Shown piece after piece: positions 7,741 through 17,071 of a DNA stretch of 64,000 bases. The position numbers and the translations under genes were made by a program. The notes under the pieces are model-generated. The model saw only the letters and a list, made by a program, of their open reading frames with translations, ran no database searches and was not told the DNA's origin. Source of the DNA: an uncultured Erysipelotrichaceae bacterium (GTDB lineage: Bacteria > Bacillota_I > Bacilli_A > Erysipelotrichales > Erysipelotrichaceae); NCBI GenBank assembly GCA_945875435.1, contig CAMCKH010000006.1, positions 1 through 64,000 of the forward strand. Direction: 5' to 3'. Positions within the stretch are counted from its first letter, which is position 1; every line of letters begins with the position of its first letter.

Positions 7741-8010
7741 TTAAAAATTAAACTTCTTCAAATATAATCCCACGGTTGCAAACAACGACACAACTAACCA
7801 AAACAAGCCAAAAATGAGCCATATCCATTTTTGTGCTGTCTCTGGCAATTCGTTGATACCTGTTTTTATTGCAATTCTATTGTTATATACCCAATTATGC
7901 CCTTTAAACACGCCATATAAGAAAAAGATGAAAAATAGGCTTGCAAATAGTCCGACTAACTCGTAATTTTGTGAGAGGTAGTTTCTGATGTTTTCAAATA
8001 GTTTATCCAT
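7741..8010 (-). CDS. Small two-helix membrane protein
   Basis: About 89 residues from an ATG at 8010 (AAGGA nine bases upstream; an earlier ATG at 8019 overlaps that site). There are two membrane helices (YELVGLFASLFFIFFLYGVF and WIWLIFGLFWLVVSLFATVG) flanking a basic loop. The arrangement weakly recalls Imm17-type immunity proteins, but this is only a resemblance. It heads a likely operon with the AlbA_2 regulator. Confidence 0.55.
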   Translation of the reverse strand: MDKLFENIRNYLSQNYELVGLFASLFFIFFLYGVFKGHNWVYNNRIAIKTGINELPETAQKWIWLIFGLFWLVVSLFATVGLYLKKFNF

Positions 8011-8019
8011 AAATTCCAT

Positions 8020-8355
8020 CCTTATTTATTTTCAACATTTTATTGCTTCGTTGAGAAATATCTTGAGCAAATATTGTACACTTATCTTATCCTATTTTCT
8101 TTAGTGTAGAACACTTTATAAATTTTGTCTAGTTTAGTGTAACCGATTCAGAACTATGGAGTTTACATGGGTAAAGAGATGGAGAGATGATTTTCTCTTC
8201 TCTTTTTCCTATAAGCAAAAAAAGAGTCGGTGCAACCCTAAGACCACACGACCATAAATTCATCTCTCTGTCTAATTTGAAGTTTCTTTTTCCTCTATAC
8301 TAAGCCTGATACATCTTAATCTATCAAATTCTTATGCTCACTATCTGATTGACAC
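8020..8355. other. Gene-free stretch
   Basis: No frame with protein character is visible on either strand. The sequence contains several short purine/pyrimidine-biased runs around 8170-8210 and an imperfect repeat around GTGTAGAACACTTTA (8104-8118). It could include the worn end of a mobile element, but nothing can be named. Confidence 0.3.
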
Positions 8356-8805
8356 TTATGGATTGGTTAATAAGTTAACAAAATAATCATAATCAAGACT
8401 TTCAACAGTCCAAATGGCATAATAAGGCTTTTCGATATAATATGCATTTCCTTTTTTATAAGCATAAAATATATTTCCATACTCATCTTTGCCAAGATTT
8501 TTGTTAATCTCTATCCTTATAAGTTTACCCTTAAATTTAGTTGGGGTATCATCAATTGATTCATAAGATGTTATATTCATTTTATTATTTATAATAAAGA
8601 GTATTCTTTCAAGTTTTTGAGCATCATCTACTAGAACTTGGTTGGAATCAGTACTAAGTTTTATATTACTTATTTCTTCTAACTTCAACGTTTCAAAATC
8701 CTCTTTCTTATTTTTCATACTAAACAAAATGCAGGCTATAGTAATTAAGGCTATAGAAGCTACTATTGTACAAGTTTTGATATTCATAAACTTATTACTT
8801 CTCAT
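8356..8805 (-). CDS. DUF5301-like exported or membrane-anchored protein
   Basis: 149 residues with one N-terminal membrane helix (TCTIVASIALITIACILF) and an extracytoplasmic domain containing LEEISNIKLSTDSN, ITSYESIDDTPTKFKG, and YYIEKPYYAIWTVES near the end. This arrangement, with the S..DTPT turn and YYIE.PY.GI tail, resembles DUF5301. The function of that family is unknown. Strong AAGGAGGG ribosome site. The gene is intact within an otherwise decayed stretch. Confidence 0.55.
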   Translation of the reverse strand: MRSNKFMNIKTCTIVASIALITIACILFSMKNKKEDFETLKLEEISNIKLSTDSNQVLVDDAQKLERILFIINNKMNITSYESIDDTPTKFKGKLIRIEINKNLGKDEYGNIFYAYKKGNAYYIEKPYYAIWTVESLDYDYFVNLLTNP

Positions 8806-8853
8806 TTTCTTTCCCTCCTTATTTAATCTTTAGAAACTACTAAAAAGAATGAC

Positions 8854-9113
8854 CTAATCACCACTCTTATATCTCGCCAGATTATACGAGAGTTCCTTAG
8901 AGATATTAAAGGTAGCCAAGTATTCATTAATACAAAACAAGGTACCTAAATCAATATCCAATACTTTGGCTATTTTTACCGCATTATCCAATCTTGGAGC
9001 ACTTTCACCTTTCTCAATTGTTAAAATTCCACGCATAGTAAGTCCAACTTTCTTAACCAACTAATACTGTGTCAGATGTTTAGCTCACGATATTGTCGTA
9101 GTAAATTCTTCAT
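8854..9113 (-). pseudogene. Frameshifted XRE-type repressor relic
   Basis: Start region MKNLLRQYRELN, then a stop and frameshift, then KVGLTMRGILTIEKGESAPR and LDNAVKIAKVLDIDLGTLF. This is a Cro/CI-type helix-turn-helix split between two frames. The tail after about residue 50 is short. It probably belonged to one of the decayed mobile elements here. Confidence 0.65.
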
Positions 9114-9203
9114 TGATCTCATCCCTTTTTGGTCTATTATTCTCAATCTAATATAATTATATATAACTGTCCAATATTTATCAATATATAAATTACCAAC
9201 TCA

Positions 9204-9226
9204 TGAAAAGTTAAGGGTTAAATGAT
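9204..9226 (+). repeat. 23-bp direct repeat, left copy
   Basis: The 23-base sequence containing GAAAAGTTAAGGGTTAAATG recurs identically and in the same orientation at 17072-17094. The two copies bracket about 7.9 kb of mosaic mobile DNA plus the large surface protein gene. Confidence 0.7.
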
Positions 9227-9250
9227 AAATCTATTTAAAAAGTCGCGACC

Positions 9251-9499
9251 TTATCCCAACTGCTGCTTACATTTCAATCTATAATCTTTATAAAACTCTT
9301 CAATTTTTTCATTGGAGAATCCAATGTCTGACAATTTATATTCTCTCTTTGTTAAGAAAAACGAATACACAACTTTATCTTTGTATCTTTCACATTTTCT
9401 TGTTAAACCATACAAAAAACAGAATAAAAATATAAAGAAAATAACTGTGATTCCAATGCCAAAAATCATCGTATCTGTACCTGCATAAAATGATATCAC
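9251..9499 (-). CDS. Small membrane protein, possibly 5'-truncated
   Basis: 82 codons from a GTG; an internal ATG at 9469 is the alternative, and neither has a well-spaced ribosome site. One strong membrane helix (MIFGIGITVIFFIFLFCFLY) is followed by a basic and then a polar tail (REYKLSDIGFSNEKIEEF). The family is not recognised. It lies downstream of two other small membrane genes on the same strand. 9500-9648 shows no gene. Confidence 0.35.
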   Translation of the reverse strand: MISFYAGTDTMIFGIGITVIFFIFLFCFLYGLTRKCERYKDKVVYSFFLTKREYKLSDIGFSNEKIEEFYKDYRLKCKQQLG

Positions 9500-9648
9500 T
9501 CCAAATTACATCGTACACACCAAAAATAAGACAAACATAACGATATAAAGAATTCTATATCTCTTCTTTAGCGATATTATGTATTTGGGTTATTCCTCAG
9601 TCGATATATTGGATTCCTTTTTCATCTCTATCTATTTTTCTGTCCTCT

Positions 9649-10020
9649 TCAATAAAATATCTCATCCAAGTCGCGTATAGACACATCGCTTTTCCTATAC
9701 CACTTTGCAAATTTTCGATATATCCTTGTCGGGGGAATTACCATACTTAGCGGCATCCATACACACATCCAAAAAATTCCTATAGTTACACCAAAAGCAC
9801 AGTAAATAAATTCTTTAAAAATAACAAGAAGAACAACTGATGGCACTATAAATCCAGCTAATACACCGATTAATTGAAACCAAAATGTAAATTTGTATGA
9901 TCTTATAAATTTATTATAATTCTCCTCAAGTAATATTTCTTTTGCAAAATCCTTCATGTCCAAGTTCTGTCGTAGATTTTTTAATGAATAATTCACTTTG
10001 ATTAAGTCTCTTTTTTTCAT
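9649..10020 (-). CDS. Membrane protein with two helices, unknown function
   Basis: About 123 residues from an ATG at 10020. A basic N-terminal region precedes two helices (FTFWFQLIGVLAGFIVPSVV and AFGVTIGIFWMCVWMPLSMV) and a short polar end. It lies 37 bases beyond the 200-residue membrane protein, so the two are probably co-transcribed. Family not recognised. Confidence 0.5.
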   Translation of the reverse strand: MKKRDLIKVNYSLKNLRQNLDMKDFAKEILLEENYNKFIRSYKFTFWFQLIGVLAGFIVPSVVLLVIFKEFIYCAFGVTIGIFWMCVWMPLSMVIPPTRIYRKFAKWYRKSDVSIRDLDEIFY

Positions 10021-10057
10021 ATTCCTCACTTCTCCTAATTTTTTCTGCCTATAAAAA

Positions 10058-10660
10058 TTATCTTGTTACAGTAATTACAATAAAGATTAGAATTGCCACT
10101 ATAATACTAATTATTGGCCAGTGATTTTTTAATATATTTTTTCCGGTGTAAACTCTTCCGACTTTCATATAACCACTGATGATAGCTGTGCTATTCATGA
10201 CCGAAAGCATATCATCTGTAACACCAGGAATTACTTTTGTTATGGCATTTATTCCATTTCTTCTCATGGCCGCTTCCTCGATACCCAACATAGCTTGCGA
10301 AACCCATTCCTCAAATTCTGTTCGTTCTCTGTTGCAAAAATTAATGTACCTGGTCATTAGCCCGACCTGAATTCTTCCAATAAAAAACATGATAAATCCA
10401 ACGACAAATGCTACAGCCGGAACAATAAATTGAAAAACCGCATGGATGTCGCAAAGTATAAGAACAAACGAAGGAATCACCCCAAATAATAAATCCATCC
10501 CCCAAAATGACAAATAAAATCCTTTGCGAAGTCTTCTCGTCACTTCTTCTGGTGAGTAAATAATCGTGCTTTTATCAGCTTTGTTAATAGAATTAACAAT
10601 TAACCATGTTGGAATTCCGATAAAAACCGATACTATAAGTAGTAGAATTATTATATCCAT
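10058..10660 (-). CDS. Membrane protein with about four helices, unknown function
   Basis: 200 residues: an N-terminal helix (MDIIILLLIVSVFIGIPTWL), two central helices (FVLILCDIHAVFQFIVPAVA and FVVGFIMFFIGRIQV), a soluble part, then a C-terminal helix (PIISIIVAILIFIVITVT). GGAGGAG lies seven bases before the ATG, a strong site. The codon choice (more G/C, e.g. GTC and GCC) differs from core genes of the window, suggesting acquisition. Function unknown. Confidence 0.55.
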   Translation of the reverse strand: MDIIILLLIVSVFIGIPTWLIVNSINKADKSTIIYSPEEVTRRLRKGFYLSFWGMDLLFGVIPSFVLILCDIHAVFQFIVPAVAFVVGFIMFFIGRIQVGLMTRYINFCNRERTEFEEWVSQAMLGIEEAAMRRNGINAITKVIPGVTDDMLSVMNSTAIISGYMKVGRVYTGKNILKNHWPIISIIVAILIFIVITVTR

Positions 10661-10711
10661 ACAACAATCTCCTCCTCAAATCCTGATTTTCTCAATTAGT
10701 TAAACTTGAAT

Positions 10712-10960
10712 TTACTTAACAATATGTGCCGTGATAATTGTATAACTATATGAATTGATAGTGATTTTGATATTTTCAACTTCACAATACCAATTTTTTT
10801 CCTTGTTTGTATATGTTGCAATTTTTATCCAACATCTTATTTTTGCAATACTCAACAACATCTACTGTATCTATTTTAGATTTCTTTTTATTATATCAAC
10901 TCCCATTTCAGTTGTATGAATTTTGTCAATATTATCAAGTAATATCTTTTTATCTTCCAT
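10712..10960 (-). pseudogene. DUF3781 protein gene with two frameshifts
   Basis: The minus strand reads MEDKKILLDNIDKIHTTEMG, then VDIIKRNLK. After a shift it continues as DTVDVVEYCKNKMLDKNC, and after a second shift as WYCEVENIKITINSYSYTII followed by TAHIVK. This is the complete DUF3781 order (DNI.KIHTT..G..RIKRNL, ...W...V....T.N..SYTIITAH). Function of the family is unknown. The gene is inactive. Confidence 0.7.
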
Positions 10961-11034
10961 CTTTTTTTTCTTCTTAAATTCAAGTTTGTTACTTTCATAA
11001 TATCATATTTTTCTTCAATTACATCCACCTAATT

Positions 11035-11476
11035 TTAATACACTGTCATTTGATCTGCTTTTATTGTCGATAATTTTTTTAGGAATGTGCCACCATTTAT
11101 TTCGCGAAAGATCCCTGTTGGCTTATTGTTTCCGTCACCGTTTAATAAAGTATCTTCTTCAGCATTTGCAAGTGTTTTGCCAAACTAGGTATTAATATAG
11201 TTTTCTAAGTTAAATGCATTATCGTAAAGTAATTCTTCTGTCGCTTTAATGGCAATGTGCAAATTATGTGCATCTAGTAACATTTGTTTAAAAGTTGCAT
11301 CACCAAATTTTAGTTTAGCACCTTCATCAATTCATGCAGCTACTGATGTTGTTCCTGCAACATTGATTTTATGATTACCTGATGTTGTGATTACTGTCGC
11401 AAGGCTACGGATAATATTTTCTTCTTTTGATACTTCAATTGATCGATTGTCATATTCTTCTGAAACAAGATACCCA
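11035..11476 (-). pseudogene. Phage HK97-type major capsid protein relic
   Basis: The minus strand encodes GYLVSEEYDNRSIEVSKEEN, then SLATVITTSGNHKINVAGTT. After a stop come IDEGAKLKFGDATFKQMLLD, EELLYDNAFNLENYI, a stop, and FGKTLANAEEDTLLNGDGNN followed by KPTGIF. This is the core of HK97-fold capsid proteins (GG.LVPEE.., GDG...PTGI). Two in-frame stops and missing ends make it inactive. No other phage structural genes are visible nearby. Confidence 0.75.
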
Positions 11477-11653
11477 CAGTAGTAAATTCAAATAAGTTAA
11501 CAGAGCATTCCCGCCAATGAACTTTGTCAAATCTGATATAAAAATCCATGACATTATAGCTATCAAAAATCCACTTATAATAGAAAATGCTATTCCTATG
11601 AAAGAAATAATTGTCACCTCTTCTTCATATTCTCCTCCAAGTTTTTTAGACAT
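11450..11653 (-). CDS. Short membrane protein frame joined to the capsid relic
   Basis: 67 codons beginning MSKKLGGEYEEEVTIISFIG with one long hydrophobic segment and perhaps a second. Its last codons run out of frame through the capsid relic, so its 3' end is a chance junction. No ribosome site is convincing. Probably a fragment. Confidence 0.3.
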   Translation of the reverse strand: MSKKLGGEYEEEVTIISFIGIAFSIISGFLIAIMSWIFISDLTKFIGGNALLTYLNLLLWVSCFRRI

Positions 11654-11697
11654 AATATTACCGCTACCATATCCAAACCAAAAACCAATATAAATCT

Positions 11698-12122
11698 CTA
11701 TTTAACGGCACTATCTTCCATAGATGAAATCCAAAGGCATTTTATTTTCTTTTTGCATTTAGCTTCGTTATGTATAAGTCTAAAAATACTCTCTCCTTCT
11801 CTACCTGCATCACAAGCATTGATAACTGTATCAATCTCTTTATCATTCATCAGCTTTTTAAGGATAGTAAATTGTTTCTTGGTTTACTTTGCACTTCACA
11901 CTTGTATTCGTTCGGAATAATCGGTAAATCAGTCATATTCCACTTCGCATACTTTTCATCATAACTGTCCGGATTTACCATCTGAATCAGGTGTTCTATA
12001 AACCAAGATACTTTGTATCCATTTCCCTCATAATATCCGTCCTTTTTATTATTCACTCCGATAACCTTAGCTATAGATATGGCTATGTTCGTTTTTTCTG
12101 CTATCAGAAGTTTTTGTTCCAT
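11698..12122 (-). pseudogene. DNA topoisomerase III (TopB) N-terminal fragment, ICE type
   Basis: It starts with a good AGGAGG site: MEQKLLIAEKTNIAISIAKV, then GVNNKKDGYYEGNGYKVSW and MTDLPIIPNEYKCEV. After a frameshift it continues as KQFTILKKLMNDKEID, VINACDAGREGESIFRLI and LWISSMEDSAVK, then stops. ACDAGREGE is the Toprim metal-binding motif of type IA topoisomerases. This version is typical of conjugative elements. The strand-cutting Tyr domain is missing. Confidence 0.8.
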
Positions 12123-12212
12123 GTATATTTTCCTCCTATTTCAATAAAAAAGAGCGAAAGATTTTACTCTCGCCCTGCACTTTGCACAAAATATTGTATT
12201 ATTTTTGGTGCA

Positions 12213-12409
12213 TTATTTAATTTTATGAATTTCTTTTTCCAGTTCAAGCACCGAATTCATCATCTCTTCAAAACTTGGATACTCGCCAAAGAACATCTCA
12301 GTCATATTTTTATAGTCTTCTTTAATTTCCTTTAGGCGATACTCATCGATATACCCTTTGTCTACTTATGGAGTATCATATCAAACAGGCTATCGTCTTT
12401 TTCAATCAT
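12213..12409 (-). pseudogene. Small conjugative-element protein, frameshifted
   Basis: MIEKDDSLFDMILHK is followed by a frameshift, then KGYIDEYRLKEIKEDYKNMT, EMFFGEYPSFEEMM and NSVLELEKEIHKIK, stop. It is a helical acidic/basic protein just upstream of topB, as in conjugative transposons. The exact family is not recognised. Together with topB it marks one ICE fragment. Confidence 0.45.
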
Positions 12410-12421
12410 ACTAGTTAATTT

Positions 12422-13216
12422 TTATAATTTATTTTTTAATAAATTTACGCTATCCAAATTACTTTCCAATAAATATCTACCCATCTCAAAAATTACACCT
12501 GAATAAAACAGTATATTTTTATTATAATTTAATTTAATTAAAGATTTTTCTAATTTATTCACATAATTTTCACCATCAAATTCAACAATATCATAAAGAT
12601 TGGAATAATCATGCATTTCTTTTACTATAGTATAACCAGTATTCTTAATTTTTGCAGCTAGTTGTGAATGATTCCCGCGACTACAAACAATAATATTCAT
12701 CGGATGTAAATAATGATTTTGTATATTAAAACTGTATTTCGTTCCATTAAAAATATTTTTTTCATTTATTAATACTAAATTATCTATAATACGTTCTCCC
12801 TTCCATGGATTTAATAAAATTGGTAATTCATTAATTTTAACCTTAAGAGGATCTATTTCTTTTAATTCTATTCCTTCTCTAATGTAGTACTTTTTATCTT
12901 CTTCGTGAATTTTATCAGTTACTATTACATTATGTTTCTGAGAAACTTCAATTTCTACTTTCCTATATATTTCTTCAATTAATGAATTATCTTGAGAACA
13001 GTGTATTGTTTCAAGAGATTGTACAGCTTCGATAAAATTTAAATATTCTACTATAACATTAATAATATGAGTTGCTATTGTTTTTTTATCATATCCCATA
13101 CTATTATTTTCAACTAAATTTTTATATCTAACAAACTTATCTTTTTGATTATTACTCTCCTCTGTTTGTAAATCGATACCTTTTGATTTGCAAATATTTC
13201 TAAAAAAATCAAACAT
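12422..13216 (-). CDS. DUF6710-like protein
   Basis: About 264 residues from ATG 13216 (AAAGGAG eight bases upstream; an in-frame ATG at 13255 lacks a site). Soluble. The C-terminal half carries NLVLINEKNIFNGTKYSF, then NHYLHPMNIIVCSRGNHSQL and YDIVEFDGENYVN. The HP.N...G.HS pattern is what I associate with DUF6710, a family of unknown function found on mobile DNA. The gene appears intact, although it lies between a TnpB relic and an ICE relic. Confidence 0.5.
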   Translation of the reverse strand: MFDFFRNICKSKGIDLQTEESNNQKDKFVRYKNLVENNSMGYDKKTIATHIINVIVEYLNFIEAVQSLETIHCSQDNSLIEEIYRKVEIEVSQKHNVIVTDKIHEEDKKYYIREGIELKEIDPLKVKINELPILLNPWKGERIIDNLVLINEKNIFNGTKYSFNIQNHYLHPMNIIVCSRGNHSQLAAKIKNTGYTIVKEMHDYSNLYDIVEFDGENYVNKLEKSLIKLNYNKNILFYSGVIFEMGRYLLESNLDSVNLLKNKL

Positions 13217-13249
13217 ATTACCATCTCCTTTATTAACTTTTCTGTCGTG

Positions 13250-13535
13250 AACCACCCCTATCTACGCTATCGCTTAGAGGTAGGAGCTTCTCCGGTAATG
13301 TGCATACTTGTTGATTAACTATCTAAGCAACAGAGGTTTCACAAATTGACCAAGCTATCCCCCTAGTTCCTAGGGTTGTTATTTTTAGAATAGATTTTTT
13401 ACTTGATAAGTCCTCGATATAGATAATATCGTGGTTCTTGATAATTTCCGCACTTAACTTATGTAGAAAATCTTTTCGCTTATTAGTTTTTCAGACACTT
13501 ACACCCACCACCTTAGAGGTGGAGATTTACGATCA
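13250..13535 (-). pseudogene. IS200/IS605-type TnpB relic with element-end hairpins
   Basis: The minus strand within 13330-13490 reads KRKDFLHKLSAEIIKNHD, then IIYIEDLSSKKSI, with a stop later. IYIEDLS is the RuvC-II acidic motif of TnpB (RNA-guided nuclease of IS605 and related elements), and KDFLHKLS is the conserved segment before it. 13508-13530 contains a CCACC..GGTGG hairpin, and 13253-13300 a second stem-rich stretch (CCCCTATC..AGGTAGGAG), as at ends of such elements. Neither end of the TnpB protein is present. Confidence 0.6.
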
Positions 13536-13576
13536 TATCATTAATCTCACTTGCTATCATTTAATCTTTTTTATAA

Positions 13577-16500
13577 TTAACCATTAATTTGTTTATCAAG
13601 TGCATCGTGAGCTTGTTTGCTTACGTCATATTTATCTTGAGCAGCATTTACATTTTCTTGTTTCTCAGCAACCACAGCTTCTTTATTAGGTACTGTAGCT
13701 TCTAATTCCACAATTCTTTCCTCTGTAGCAACTTTTTCAGCTTTTGTTTCAATAATTGAATTATTTACTGTAGATAAATTTTCTTGAGCAGCTATCTTAT
13801 TAACTTCAGCAGCTTTAACAGCTTCAGATGTAGCTTTAACTTCACTATTAGCGTTTTCAATAATCTCACGATTTTCAGCAACTATTGCTTCTTGTTCTGT
13901 AATTCTAGATTTAGTAGCATCTAATTCACTTGTTTTATTAGCTACTTCACTAGCTTTACTTTCTTTTGCTTCGTTAGCAGTACGTTCAGCTTCAGTTTTT
14001 TCTGTAACAATATTTCCTACATTATCCATTATACCTTTTTGAGCATCAGCTGCAGATTGAGAATTTTGTGCATTAATTGTAGCAGTATTAAATGACTGTT
14101 CTTTTTCAGCTTTAGTAGCTTCTTTTTCAGCTAATGTAATTTGTTTTTCAACAACTTCACGATTTAATTCACTTAAAACTTCTTGCTTCTCATCTTTAGT
14201 AGTTTGAGCAGCTTGTGTATTAGATTTAGCTTCATTTAATCTATTATCAGCTTCAGTCTTAATAAATGTTTTTTCATTTACTACTTCTTGAGCTTGAGTT
14301 TGTTTTTCTACTTCTGTATTAAGAGCATTATTCTTTTCATTTACAGATTGTTCTTTTTCTGTAACCACTTGACGTTTATTAGCTAATAATTCTTCAGCTT
14401 CAACTACTTTATTAGTCTTTTCGTTTAATATATTTTCTTTATTTGTTTTATCTGTTGTAGCGATATTTAAAGTACTTTGTGTAGAATTTACTTTATTTTG
14501 AGCATTTGTAATAGCTTGTCTTTGAGCAGCAGTTAGTCCGCCACTTGCTTCTAATTCTGCTAATAATGCTTCAGTGTTAGCTAATTGAGTTTTAGCTGCC
14601 TCTAATTCAGCTATTACTTCGTTTTTATATTCAATAAATCTTGTGTGATATTCTTCTACTGTATAAGGTGTTGCAGGACCTAAGTCTTCAAGTTCATTAC
14701 TATTAGGTATAGATGTGAATTGTACAGCTCGAGTCGAGAAGTCATGATTATGAATTATTGACCAACCTTTTTGGCCCTCTTGAGACATTACAGCAAACCC
14801 AGTATATTTCCATTTGCTATCTATTAAGTTAAGGTAGTGACCAATTTGAGGATTCGCTATATATTCACCAGTTTCACGTTCAATAATATCTGCAGCTTGT
14901 CGTAATGAAGCTTTATCATTTATATCTAAGTTATATTTAATGATAGTATCATAAACTTTTTTCTCCATATCATACCAAGCACTAAACAGACTGTTGTATT
15001 TATTTGTGCGCTCATACCCAGCTGCACTATTTTGTCCTTCAACACTAATATAGCGACGGTGTTTAAAATCTTCTGGCATTGCAGCAGACTCTAGTGCAGC
15101 TTGCATCATTAAATAATCAGTAACTTTTAAATCTTCGCGTCCAGTAAAATTTGGATCATTTCTACGTAGTTCATTACCACGTTTTAAATAATTGATAGAC
15201 TCTTCGAAGTTTTCGAACGATAGTGGATCACCTTTAATAGTAGGATCTATTTTATATACTTTAAAACTTGTTGTATCTTCTGTGTGTCTGTTATGACTTT
15301 CAATATTTTCTACTATTCTTGGATGAGGACCAGCTTCAAATAACCCAATTGCACCTTTACTAACAATATTTTGAGCAGTAGTAACTCTCTCTTGAGCTTG
15401 TTGGAAAGCTTGACGAGCATTGTCTAGAGCTTGTTGAGCATTTCTTTCAGCTTCTTTAGCATTTTCTAATTCAGCTTTCGCATTATCATTAGCGGTCTTA
15501 GCATTATTATAAGCTATAATTGCATTATCTAAATTACGTTGAGCTGTTGTTTTATTGGTCTTAGAATTTTGAAGAGCTTCTTGAGCTTGAGATACTTCTC
15601 TTTGAGCATTTACTAATTCTTGTTCTGCAACTTGTTTAGCTCTTTGTTTATCTGCTACTTTCGCATCTTGAGATTGTTTAGCTGTAATAGCATTGTTTAA
15701 GTTTTCAGCAGCTTCATCCGCAACTGTTTGAGCTTGAACTTGAAGTTGTTTTACATTTTCTAATACTTCAGCAGCTTCATCCAATTCGCGTTTAGCTGTT
15801 CTAAATTCTTCAGAGTCTGATGCTCTTGTTACAGCTTCATCATAAATTCTTTTTGCATCATTATATTCAGTTAATGCAGTTGATAAAGCATCTTGAGCTT
15901 CTTGTTTATTTTGAGCATCTGTATCTGAAATAGCTTTTAATTGATTGTATTTAACTGTCTCAGCTTCAAGAGTATTAGTAGCTTGATCTAAAGCTCTCTT
16001 AGCTTCTTCATATCTAGCAGTTAATATATTTAATTGACCACGAGATTCAGCTAATTCTTCTTCTTCTGTATTTTTTTGATTTGTTAGTTCTTGAATAAGT
16101 TCTATAGCAGAATTAATAACATCATTAGCATTTCTAATTTCTTGAGATGTAGATGCGGCTTCTACTGCTGCATTATAACGATTTTGAGCATCTGATAATT
16201 CTTGTTCTTTAGTAGCTAAGTTATTTTGTGCATCTAATTTTTCTAATTCTAAAGATTGTACACGATTACCTAATAATTGAACTTTTTCTTTATTCGATTT
16301 TAATAATGTATTTACAGCTTCTAAATCAGTTTTAGCATTACTCAAATCTTGTTTAGCTGCTATTAATTTATTATATAAATCAGTCATTTCTAATAAAGCT
16401 GCATCTAATTTAGGTTGATCTGGGTGTGCATTTACTACTAATTTAAATGATACTCTTGCCGTATTTCCATCTTTATCTACTGCGATCGCTGTTAATTGAT

Positions 16501-16957
16501 ATACACCAGCTTTCTTAACATTGTAGTTGCCAATAATAGATACTGTTACATTTCCATCAATATTATCAACTGCTGTTACTTTACTAAAATCTGGAGTAAT
16601 TCCATGTTCAACTGTCATATCAGTTATTGTGATCGTTGGAGCAGTTGTGTCACGATGTACTACTAGAGCACTAACTTCTGATTCGTTAACATTTGTAAAT
16701 TGATTTTTAGATTTTACTACTTTATTAGAAGTAAATCCAGTTTTATTTTTCTCAATGCTTTCTACTACTTCTTTAGCAGCTTCTTTAACTTCTTCTACTT
16801 TTTTAACTTCTTTATTTTCGTTTTCAAGATTTCCAGAATTATAATATTCTAGTTGTTGTTTAGAACTATTTTTTTTCAATATCTGACAACTAAATGCAGA
16901 TAGAGTTAATAGAACTGCTGCGGTCGCTGTAATATAACGTTTAGTTTTTTTCTCCAT
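13577..16957 (-). CDS. Large coiled-coil surface protein with Ig-like and CAP-like domains (SEC10/PgrA type)
   Basis: 1126 residues. A signal peptide (about 1-25, ATAAVLLTLSAFSC) precedes a charged linker, a DUF5011/Ig-like domain (about 105-177, with VDNIDGNVTVSIIGNYNVKK and YQLTAIAVDKDGN), a long Ala-rich coiled coil (about 185-535), a globular CAP-like domain (about 540-775, with YLKRGNELRRND, DYLMMQAALESAAM and AGYERTNKYNSLFSAWYDME), and a second coiled coil to the end. This order is that of SEC10/PgrA surface-exclusion and streptococcal surface proteins, which act in aggregation or adhesion. No LPXTG anchor or C-terminal helix is present; the frame stops at DALDKQING just before a TnpB relic, so the 3' end may have been lost. 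No clear ribosome site precedes the ATG. Confidence 0.75.
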   Translation of the reverse strand: MEKKTKRYITATAAVLLTLSAFSCQILKKNSSKQQLEYYNSGNLENENKEVKKVEEVKEAAKEVVESIEKNKTGFTSNKVVKSKNQFTNVNESEVSALVVHRDTTAPTITITDMTVEHGITPDFSKVTAVDNIDGNVTVSIIGNYNVKKAGVYQLTAIAVDKDGNTARVSFKLVVNAHPDQPKLDAALLEMTDLYNKLIAAKQDLSNAKTDLEAVNTLLKSNKEKVQLLGNRVQSLELEKLDAQNNLATKEQELSDAQNRYNAAVEAASTSQEIRNANDVINSAIELIQELTNQKNTEEEELAESRGQLNILTARYEEAKRALDQATNTLEAETVKYNQLKAISDTDAQNKQEAQDALSTALTEYNDAKRIYDEAVTRASDSEEFRTAKRELDEAAEVLENVKQLQVQAQTVADEAAENLNNAITAKQSQDAKVADKQRAKQVAEQELVNAQREVSQAQEALQNSKTNKTTAQRNLDNAIIAYNNAKTANDNAKAELENAKEAERNAQQALDNARQAFQQAQERVTTAQNIVSKGAIGLFEAGPHPRIVENIESHNRHTEDTTSFKVYKIDPTIKGDPLSFENFEESINYLKRGNELRRNDPNFTGREDLKVTDYLMMQAALESAAMPEDFKHRRYISVEGQNSAAGYERTNKYNSLFSAWYDMEKKVYDTIIKYNLDINDKASLRQAADIIERETGEYIANPQIGHYLNLIDSKWKYTGFAVMSQEGQKGWSIIHNHDFSTRAVQFTSIPNSNELEDLGPATPYTVEEYHTRFIEYKNEVIAELEAAKTQLANTEALLAELEASGGLTAAQRQAITNAQNKVNSTQSTLNIATTDKTNKENILNEKTNKVVEAEELLANKRQVVTEKEQSVNEKNNALNTEVEKQTQAQEVVNEKTFIKTEADNRLNEAKSNTQAAQTTKDEKQEVLSELNREVVEKQITLAEKEATKAEKEQSFNTATINAQNSQSAADAQKGIMDNVGNIVTEKTEAERTANEAKESKASEVANKTSELDATKSRITEQEAIVAENREIIENANSEVKATSEAVKAAEVNKIAAQENLSTVNNSIIETKAEKVATEERIVELEATVPNKEAVVAEKQENVNAAQDKYDVSKQAHDALDKQING

Positions 16958-17071
16958 ATTTAATTCACTTAAATAAATTACAATTTATTCCCTTTCTTTT
17001 TCACATTATAATTTAATGTAACATTAAAAAAAAAAAAAATGTCAATGGTTTTTTAAAATTTTTGAAAAGTT

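Noticed and set aside
8104..8118. IS terminal inverted repeat around GTGTAGAACACTTTA
   Set aside because: No transposase trace lies next to it and the partner end was not found, so it was left as unassigned.
11991..12335. 114-codon plus-strand frame
   Set aside because: It is antisense to the topoisomerase III fragment and the neighbouring conjugative-element fragment, which have clear protein motifs.
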